Shown here one piece after another: positions 59,088-64,000 of a DNA stretch of 64,000 bases. The position numbers and the translations under genes were made by a program. How positions within the stretch are numbered: position 1 is the first letter of the stretch; every line of letters begins with the position of its first letter. This DNA is from Candidatus Thiodictyon syntrophicum (GTDB lineage: Bacteria; Pseudomonadota; Gammaproteobacteria; Chromatiales; Chromatiaceae): the NCBI RefSeq assembly GCF_002813775.1, contig NZ_CP020370.1:2133501-2197500 (forward strand). Reading direction: 5' to 3'. The notes under the pieces were generated by a model that was not told where the DNA came from, did no database searches, and saw nothing but the letters and a program-made list of their open reading frames with translations.

Positions 59088-59733
59088 GATGCGCCTGCTG
59101 TGGATTGCCTTTCTCAGTGTGTCCGTGCTCGGACTGCCGCCCGCGGCGCGCGCCGACGCCGCGCCGCCCGTGATCCTGGTCCTGGGGGATAGCCTGAGCG
59201 CCGCCTATGGGATTGCGCTTGCGGACGGTTGGGTCGCCCTGCTCCAGGGCCGCCTGCGCGAGCGCGGCCTGGACTGGCGGGTGGTCAATGCCGGCCTCTC
59301 CGGCGACACCACGGCCGGGGGCCTGACGCGCCTGCCGGAACTTCTCAAGCGCCACCGCCCGGCGATCCTGATCGTAGAACTGGGCGCGAATGACGGCCTG
59401 CGCGGTCTGAAGCCGACGGTGGTCCGGGACAATCTGGCCCGGATCATCCAGGCGGGGCGGGCGGCCGGCAGCCGGGTCCTGCTCACCGGTATCCAATTGC
59501 CCCCCAACTACGGTGCGGCTTACAACCAGGCCTTTCAAGCCGTGTTCCAGGACCTGGCGGCGGCGCAGGGGGTGCCGCTGGTGCCCGGGCTCCTCGCCGG
59601 GGTGGCCGAGGACCGCGCCCTGATGCAGGCCGACGGGGTCCATCCGGGCGCCGCGGCCCAGCCGCGCATCCTCGATAACGTCTGGCCGGTGCTGGAGCCG
59701 CTGCTGGTGACGGACCCACCGGCGGGCAACTGA
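59086..59733 (+). CDS. tesA: TesA-like periplasmic esterase/lysophospholipase (SGNH hydrolase)
   Basis: 215 residues (ATG 59086, or 59089). Signal peptide MRLLWIAFLSVSVLGLPPAA then RADA. SGNH blocks: ILVLGDSLSAAYGI with the catalytic serine (GDSL), NAGLSGDTTAGGL (G), VELGANDGLRG (N) and DGVHPGAAAQP with the D-x2-H dyad. Multifunctional acyl-ester hydrolase of the periplasm (thioesterase I / protease I / lysophospholipase L1 type). Head-to-head with ybbA; the two start codons share bases, so any promoter for each gene must lie inside the other's coding region. Confidence 0.93.
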   Translation: MMRLLWIAFLSVSVLGLPPAARADAAPPVILVLGDSLSAAYGIALADGWVALLQGRLRERGLDWRVVNAGLSGDTTAGGLTRLPELLKRHRPAILIVELGANDGLRGLKPTVVRDNLARIIQAGRAAGSRVLLTGIQLPPNYGAAYNQAFQAVFQDLAAAQGVPLVPGLLAGVAEDRALMQADGVHPGAAAQPRILDNVWPVLEPLLVTDPPAGN

Positions 59734-59847
59734 TCGGCCGTTCCCGTCACCGCGTCGTCCGCCAGGCATCCGGCGGCCGGGAAGGCGCTACAATCGGCTG
59801 CCCCGGCCTGTGCATCGGTCGGGTCCCATCTGCCAACGGAGTCGCTT

Positions 59848-60975
59848 ATGCATCGCATCACCATCGTCGGCTCGGGTTTCGGTGCCTTGAACGCCGTCAC
59901 CAGGCTGCGCGAGTCGGGTCTGAGCGCGGACCTGACACTGGTCAGCCGCCGGCCCGAATTTGTCTACTATCCCAGCCTGATCTGGGTCCCCAGCGGGCTG
60001 CGCACCGGCGATGACCTGCGCATCAATTTGAGGCAGTTCTTCAAGCGCATGGGGGTCAATCACGTCGCCGCCGAGGCGACCGGGCTCACCAACGGCGGCC
60101 GGACCCTGGAGACCAGCGCGCGGCCGATCGACAACGACGGACTGATCATCGCCAGCGGCGGGCGCTTCATCAAGAAGCTCCCCGGGATCGAGCACGCCAT
60201 CACCCCCTGCGAGGGCATCGCCGCGGCGCAGGCGATCCGCGACCGGGTGCAGGCCATGGATGGGGGCACCATCGCCATGGGCTTTGCCGGCAACCCCAAT
60301 GAACCCGGTTCCATGCGGGGCGGACCGGTCTTCGAGTTCCTGTTCGGGATGGACACCCAGTTGCGCCGCCAGCGGCGGCGCGAGCGCTTCAAGCTGGTGT
60401 TCTTCACCCCGGCCGACAAGCCCGGCAACCGCCTGGGCCCCAAGGCCGTGGGCGGTCTGTTGCAGGAGATGGCCCGACTCGGCATCGAGACCCACTTGGG
60501 TTCCAAGCTCAAGGGTTTCAGCGAGCGCCAGGTCACGACCGAGGCCGGCAGCTTCGATGCGGATCTCATCATCTTCATGCCCGGCATGACCGGCGACGCC
60601 TGGTTCGACAATACCGACCTGCCGCGCTCCCCGGGCGGGCTGCTCCAGGGCGACGCCCAGTGTCGGGTACCGGGCTTCCCGCGAGTCTATGTGGCCGGCG
60701 ACGCGGGCAGCTTTCCGGGGCCCGATTGGATGCCCAAGCAGGCGCACATGGCGGACCTGCAGGCGCGCGCCGCCGTCCACAATCTGGTCGCCGAGTTGCA
60801 GGGACGCGAACCCACCGAGACCTTCCGGGTGGAACTGCTCTGCATCGTCGATGCCAACGACCGGGGCATGTTGGTCGGACGCAACGAGAAGTACAACATC
60901 GTCCTGCCCGCCATGCGCATTCTCCACTGGATGAAGCGCGCCTTCGAGTGGTGGTATCTGCGGCAGTATCGGTAA
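59848..60975 (+). CDS. SQR-like FAD-dependent oxidoreductase
   Basis: 375 residues. FAD fold at the start (MHRITIVGSGFGALNAVTRL), then TLVSRRPEFVYYPSLIWVPS, a second nucleotide motif around IDNDGLIIASGGRFIKKLPG, and RVYVAGDAGSFPGPDWMPKQ followed by AHMADLQARAAVHNLVAELQ, the FAD/quinone-end signature of sulfide:quinone oxidoreductases and type II NADH dehydrogenases. The C-terminus MKRAFEWWYLRQYR is amphipathic, suited to monotopic membrane binding. Cysteines are at ITPCEGI, DAQCRVPG and ELLCIVD; the classical SQR triad is not clearly conserved, so the substrate (sulfide, persulfide or NADH) is open. A sulfur role fits the organism type. Single gene. Confidence 0.72.
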   Translation: MHRITIVGSGFGALNAVTRLRESGLSADLTLVSRRPEFVYYPSLIWVPSGLRTGDDLRINLRQFFKRMGVNHVAAEATGLTNGGRTLETSARPIDNDGLIIASGGRFIKKLPGIEHAITPCEGIAAAQAIRDRVQAMDGGTIAMGFAGNPNEPGSMRGGPVFEFLFGMDTQLRRQRRRERFKLVFFTPADKPGNRLGPKAVGGLLQEMARLGIETHLGSKLKGFSERQVTTEAGSFDADLIIFMPGMTGDAWFDNTDLPRSPGGLLQGDAQCRVPGFPRVYVAGDAGSFPGPDWMPKQAHMADLQARAAVHNLVAELQGREPTETFRVELLCIVDANDRGMLVGRNEKYNIVLPAMRILHWMKRAFEWWYLRQYR

Positions 60976-61040
60976 GCGCTGCCGCCAAGATGCCGTCGTT
61001 GTCGATTGGTGAACCCTTCCAAAGGCTGGATTCCAACACC

Positions 61041-61334
61041 ATGACCACCGATCTCACCATCGAAATCTTGCGCGAGATCCGCGACGGCATCCGGGAACTG
61101 CGTCAGGACTCCAATGAGCGGCTGGACCAGATCAACGCGCGGCTGGACCAAAGCAATGCACGGCTGGAGCGCGTGGAGATCGGGCTGCAGGACCTGGGTA
61201 CCTTCATGCGCCGTATTGCCTTGGATCAGGCCAAGCATGAGCGCTTCCACTCACACCATGTGGAGCGGCTGGAGGAGGACGTCTCGGACCTGAAGGTGCG
61301 GGTCCAGCGGCTCGAGGAAGGGGCCGGCGCCTGA
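61041..61334 (+). CDS. Coiled-coil protein, unknown function
   Basis: 97 residues, MTTDLTIEILREIRDGIREL, RQDSNERLDQINARLDQSNA, RLERVEIGLQDLGTFMRRIA, ending HHVERLEEDVSDLKVRVQRL with EEGAGA. Two heptad-repeat helices of about 35 residues. The LDQINARLDQSNARLERVEI stretch is an internal seven-residue repeat. No catalytic motif. Similar short coiled-coil proteins are common in Chromatiaceae. Confidence 0.65.
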   Translation: MTTDLTIEILREIRDGIRELRQDSNERLDQINARLDQSNARLERVEIGLQDLGTFMRRIALDQAKHERFHSHHVERLEEDVSDLKVRVQRLEEGAGA

Positions 61335-61379
61335 GCCGCGTCGGCCCATGGTTCCGGCCAGCCGCGGCACTGGCCGGCT

Positions 61380-61434
61380 GGAGTCCAAGGCTTCAGCCTT
61401 GGATCAGCAGGCCAAGGCTGAAGCCTTGGACTCC
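61380..61434. repeat. 23-bp perfect inverted repeat
   Basis: GGAGTCCAAGGCTTCAGCCT... at 61380-61402 and its complement at 61412-61434, loop 9 nt. It follows the coiled-coil gene and precedes the AAA gene. Dispersed palindrome or factor-independent RNA end; no T-run. Confidence 0.8.
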
Positions 61435-61504
61435 AAATGCGCAGCGCTGGCCGCAACGATGATCCAGGCCGGCGCATCCGCCAACCGCCCGACAGGAGGA
61501 TGAC

Positions 61505-63013
61505 GTGTCCCTGGACCCACTGCGCGCGGCCATCGAGGGCCGACACCCGCTGATCTACATCCACTGCGCCGAGGAGGTACGGGTAGCCCAGCGGTTGTGG
61601 CGCCTGGCCGCCGAGGTCGCTCCGGGGAGCGCGCTCTGGACCTGGACCTGCACCCGGGGGCTGCAGCCCGCGGCCGACGGGTCGGCCGCCCCTGTCGTCT
61701 CGCCGACGGCGGGCGACACCCGCGACCCGGTCGCCGCCATCCAGGCGGTCGCCGCGGCGCCGGCGCCCGGCCTTTATCTCTTTCACGACCTGACCCCCTT
61801 TCTGGAGCGGCCCGAGGTCGCACGGGCGCTGCGCGACGCCCATGCGGCCCTGATGGGTCGGCCGGGCAGCGCACTCCTGATGATTTCGCCGGAGGTACTG
61901 ATCCCGCCCGCGCTACGCGCCAGTGTGCTGTTGCTGGAGATGCCCCTGCCCGATACCGATGAGATCGGGGAGCGGGTACGCTCGGTGTGGGTCGGCTATA
62001 CGGCCAAGCCCCTGCCGGACGAGGCCCTGGGCGAACTCACGCTGGCCCTGAAGGGACTGACGCTCGACGAGGTGAGCCATGTCATGCACCGCGTCCTGGC
62101 GACCGGGCGCCTGACCCGCGACGGGATGCTGACCGCGGTCGGCGCGGCCAAGAAGGCGGCGGTGAGCGGCGCCGCCTTCCTCGACTATGTGCCGGACCTG
62201 GTGGACCCGGAGCGCATCGGCGGCCTCACCGTCCTCAAGGACTGGATCGTCCGCCGCGCCCCGCTGTTTAATCAGCGCACCGTGGACGCGGGTCTGCCGG
62301 TACCCAAGGGGCTGCTGCTCATGGGCATCAGCGGGTGCGGCAAGAGCCTGTGCGCCAAGCTGATCGCCCACGCCTGGCGCGTGCCGCTGTTCCGGCTGGA
62401 CATGAACCTGATCTATGCCGACCTCTACGGCAACCCCCAGGCGACCTTCCACAAGGCCCTGCGCACCATCGAATCGGTCGCCCCCGCGGTGCTGTGGATC
62501 GACGAGATCGAGAACGGCCTGGGTGGGGGCGAGGGCCGCGCCGACGCCGCCTCCCACATCCTCTCGGCCTTCCTGACCTGGATGCAGGAGAAGCCGCCGC
62601 TGGTCTTCGTCGCCGCCACCGCCAACCGCATTGAGGCCCTGCCGGCGGAGATGATCCGCAAGGGCCGCTTCGACGAGGTCTTCTTCTTCGACCTGCCCAA
62701 CGACGAGGAACGCGCCGCGATCTTCGCCGTCCACATCCGCCACAACCGCGGCGACCCCGCCGCCTTCGACCTGGAGCGACTGGTGCGCGACAGCCGCGAC
62801 TGGACCGCCGCCGAGATCGAACAGATCGTCATCGCCGCGCGTATCGACGCCGAGCGCGACGGCGGCCCCTTCGCCACTGAGCACATCGCCGTCCAGGCGC
62901 GCCGCCTGGTGCCCCTGTCCAAGTCCATGAACGAACAGATCCGCTTCATCCGCGACTGGGCCTGGGACCGCGCCACCCCGGCCTCCGCCAATCCGAAGGT
63001 GCGTTTCGACTGA
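61505..63013 (+). CDS. Ycf46-like AAA+ ATPase
   Basis: 502 residues from GTG 61505, fixed by AGGAGG 5 nt upstream. The first about 250 residues (YIHCAEEVRVAQRLWRLAAE, PGLYLFHDLTPFLERPEVAR, LLLEMPLPDTDEI) form the partner domain of Ycf46-type proteins; the AAA+ module follows: Walker A GISGCGKSLCAKL, Walker B AVLWIDEIENGL, sensor LVFVAATANRIEALPAEMIR, Arg finger KGRFDEVFFFDLP and a C-terminal lid. Ycf46 homologues occur in phototrophs (chloroplasts, cyanobacteria, purple sulfur bacteria) and have been linked to inorganic-carbon use; that role is an inference here. The cyclic-nucleotide-binding gene follows 102 bp later on the same strand. Confidence 0.85.
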   Translation: MSLDPLRAAIEGRHPLIYIHCAEEVRVAQRLWRLAAEVAPGSALWTWTCTRGLQPAADGSAAPVVSPTAGDTRDPVAAIQAVAAAPAPGLYLFHDLTPFLERPEVARALRDAHAALMGRPGSALLMISPEVLIPPALRASVLLLEMPLPDTDEIGERVRSVWVGYTAKPLPDEALGELTLALKGLTLDEVSHVMHRVLATGRLTRDGMLTAVGAAKKAAVSGAAFLDYVPDLVDPERIGGLTVLKDWIVRRAPLFNQRTVDAGLPVPKGLLLMGISGCGKSLCAKLIAHAWRVPLFRLDMNLIYADLYGNPQATFHKALRTIESVAPAVLWIDEIENGLGGGEGRADAASHILSAFLTWMQEKPPLVFVAATANRIEALPAEMIRKGRFDEVFFFDLPNDEERAAIFAVHIRHNRGDPAAFDLERLVRDSRDWTAAEIEQIVIAARIDAERDGGPFATEHIAVQARRLVPLSKSMNEQIRFIRDWAWDRATPASANPKVRFD

Positions 63014-63115
63014 GTGCGGCGCTACACTGAGGGGGCCCGCGGCCGCGGACCCCGGTCCGGGTGGACGACAAGCGTCCGTCCTATTCTTGACGCAGCAGAC
63101 AGGGGTGATCGATCG

Positions 63116-63598
63116 ATGAATCAGGCAGACAAGTCGGAAACGCTCAAGGTCTCACTGCTCGGGGCTGAACTCGGCGCGGACGAGATCCAAGTGCTCGCGG
63201 ACCAGATGGGGGTGATGACGCTGCACGATGGTGAGACGCTGCTCGTCGAGGGCGATGAGCACCGTACCCTTTTAATGCTCGCCGCGGGCGCCATCCAGGT
63301 GGTCAAGGTCGTCGGCGACACCGAGGAGACCATCTACCAGTTGCGCGCCGGCGAATGCGCCGGCACGCGCGCCTTCGTCGATGGGTCGCCGCGCAAGGCC
63401 GGGCTGCGCTCAGTCGGCGACAGCCAGGTGTTGACCTTGGAACCCGACGCCTTCGAGTCCCTGGTCGAGACCCATCCATGGCTCGTCTACAAGGTCATGC
63501 GCGCCCTGTTCCGCATCACCCACGCCAACCTCGTGCGCGTTAACTCAGAGACCAGCGAGCTTCGCAATTACCTGTTGAAGACCGGCGGACGCTATTGA
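63116..63598 (+). CDS. Cyclic nucleotide-binding domain protein
   Basis: 160 residues from ATG 63116. A CRP-like beta-roll: VMTLHDGETLLVEGDEHRTL, LMLAAGAIQVVKVVGDTEET, IYQLRAGECAGTRAFVDGSP, RKAGLRSVGDSQVLTLEPDA, FESLVETHPWLVYKVMRALF. The phosphate-binding cassette is GECAGTRAFVDGSPRKA, where the usual R-A pair (R-x-A) is only partly kept, so the ligand may not be cAMP. There is no C-terminal HTH, so it is not a transcription factor. Possibly a regulator for the AAA protein upstream. Confidence 0.8.
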   Translation: MNQADKSETLKVSLLGAELGADEIQVLADQMGVMTLHDGETLLVEGDEHRTLLMLAAGAIQVVKVVGDTEETIYQLRAGECAGTRAFVDGSPRKAGLRSVGDSQVLTLEPDAFESLVETHPWLVYKVMRALFRITHANLVRVNSETSELRNYLLKTGGRY

Positions 63599-63638
63599 CC
63601 GCCGGGGATCGTTGGTCCGGGAACCCCCGGCATCCGGC

Positions 63639-63857
63639 TCCCAGGCTCCAGCGCTTGACCGGCGAAACGAGGACGACCGCCATCACCCTGGCCCTGCGCG
63701 AACGGCTGGAGCGCCTGGAGCGGACAATTGCCAGGCGCCGATTGGCGGACGAACTCGACGTAATTGCGCACCACAGCGACGGATCGCTGCGTGCTTGGCC
63801 GCCAACGAGGCTCCGACTGCGGCGTTGCGAGAACTGATGCGTGGCGAACCACACTGA
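63639..63857 (+). pseudogene. Chimeric remnant: VapB-type antitoxin fused out of frame to a DUF1778 antitoxin end
   Basis: In one frame (to about 63785) codons read LQRLTGETRTTAITLALRER, LERLERTIARRRLADELDVI, the body of PSK-type VapB antitoxins that lacks the N-terminal DNA-binding start. In the next frame, 63780-63857 reads RIAACLAANEAPTAALRELM with RGEPH-stop, the tail of a DUF1778 antitoxin. The two are fused near 63780, so both genes are broken. No VapC is present. Confidence 0.55.
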
Positions 63858-63957
63858 CTTGCTGATTCGGCCTCTCCAGCAGACCGACGACCGCTCTGCA
63901 TTCTACAGCGGCGATGTCGATCTGGACCGCTTCTTCCACCTAAGGAGAGATAGATGA
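63841..63957 (+). pseudogene. N-terminal fragment of a GNAT-type toxin
   Basis: From GTG 63841: VANHTDLLIRPLQQTDDRSA, FYSGDVDLDRFFHLRRDR-stop. 'L.I.PL....DRS.F..G...LD.F' is the start of GNAT acetyltransferase toxins that pair with DUF1778 antitoxins; the overlap with the DUF1778 tail keeps the original gene order. Only 38 codons remain. Confidence 0.6.
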
Positions 63958-64000
63958 ACCCCATGGCCCTGATCAAAGTCCTTGGCAGCCTGTTTTCATG
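63954..64000 (+). CDS. Start of a gene running out of the window
   Basis: ATG 63954 overlaps the stop of the GNAT fragment (ATGA) and has AAGGAGA 6 nt upstream. It reads MNPMALIKVLGSLFS and leaves the window. A membrane or helical N-terminus; product unknown. Confidence 0.45.
   Translation, partial: MNPMALIKVLGSLFS

Overview
The window looks like a chromosomal segment of a purple sulfur bacterium (Chromatiaceae-like gammaproteobacterium; genus not assignable from sequence alone). Reasons: very high GC, gammaproteobacterial housekeeping genes in typical order (DUF971-hslU-hslV; tesA divergent from ybbA-ybbP; serS; a monofunctional RelA), several sulfur-linked genes (a split YeeE/YedE sulfur-compound permease, a CoA-disulfide/persulfide-type reductase, an SQR-like flavoprotein), and a heavy load of interspersed palindromic repeats, IS elements, MITEs and broken toxin-antitoxin genes. 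No rRNA, tRNA or CRISPR array was recognised.

Layout. 0-4 kb: DUF971 (partial), hslU, hslV and a lipoprotein acid phosphatase. 4-5 kb: gene-poor with remnants. 5-10 kb: YeeE/YedE pair, serS, CoA-disulfide-reductase-like flavoprotein, cation diffusion facilitator. 10-15.1 kb: degraded accessory zone with an antitoxin followed by a nonsense-mutated PemK-like toxin, a DUF3782-type nuclease fragment, an AAA/DUF4143 ATPase between 262-bp direct repeats, a higBA pair whose toxin gene is split by a 135-bp MITE, and a WD40 protein. 15.2-21.9 kb: a giant (about 1,700-residue) polytopic membrane protein downstream of a PspA/IM30 gene. 22.1-25.7 kb: a metallophosphoesterase-NACHT-FGE/C-type-lectin-fold protein whose last about 40 codons look like the variable repeat of a diversity-generating retroelement (DGR), followed by a 10-bp-stem hairpin. 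No reverse transcriptase or template repeat is visible here, so diversification would have to act in trans.

27.3-42 kb: a defence-type island bounded by two direct copies of the 3' part of relA. It holds a translationally coupled HTH / N6-adenine methyltransferase / PD-(D/E)XK-like operon and a decayed Avs-like STAND gene (nuclease-like N-terminus, P-loop NTPase, many 35-residue helical repeats). That gene has in-frame stops, a 5-bp frameshift duplication, and a 3.35-kb IS that itself carries an ISKra4 element. 42-44.2 kb is intact relA. 44.5-52 kb: a deacetylase / ATP-grasp / LMW-phosphatase cluster, DUF1015, an AapJ-like binding protein, a small secreted protein and a CapA-family protein whose N-terminus contains MITE-derived codons. 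52.6-55.5 kb: an IS66 element flanked by 29-bp direct repeats. 55.7-64 kb: ybbP, ybbA, tesA, an SQR-like flavoprotein, a coiled-coil protein, a Ycf46-like AAA ATPase, a cyclic-nucleotide-binding protein, and fragments of VapB, DUF1778 and GNAT toxin-antitoxin genes.

Two repeat families tie the window together: six copies of a palindrome with GTTGTC-hexamer arms, two of them inside conserved gene pairs (hslV/hslU, ybbA/ybbP), and a MITE family built around a GGTCCGCACAGCGGACC palindrome. The best candidates for new biology are the DGR-like MPE-NACHT-FGE protein, the three-gene methyltransferase operon, and the GTTGTC palindrome family.
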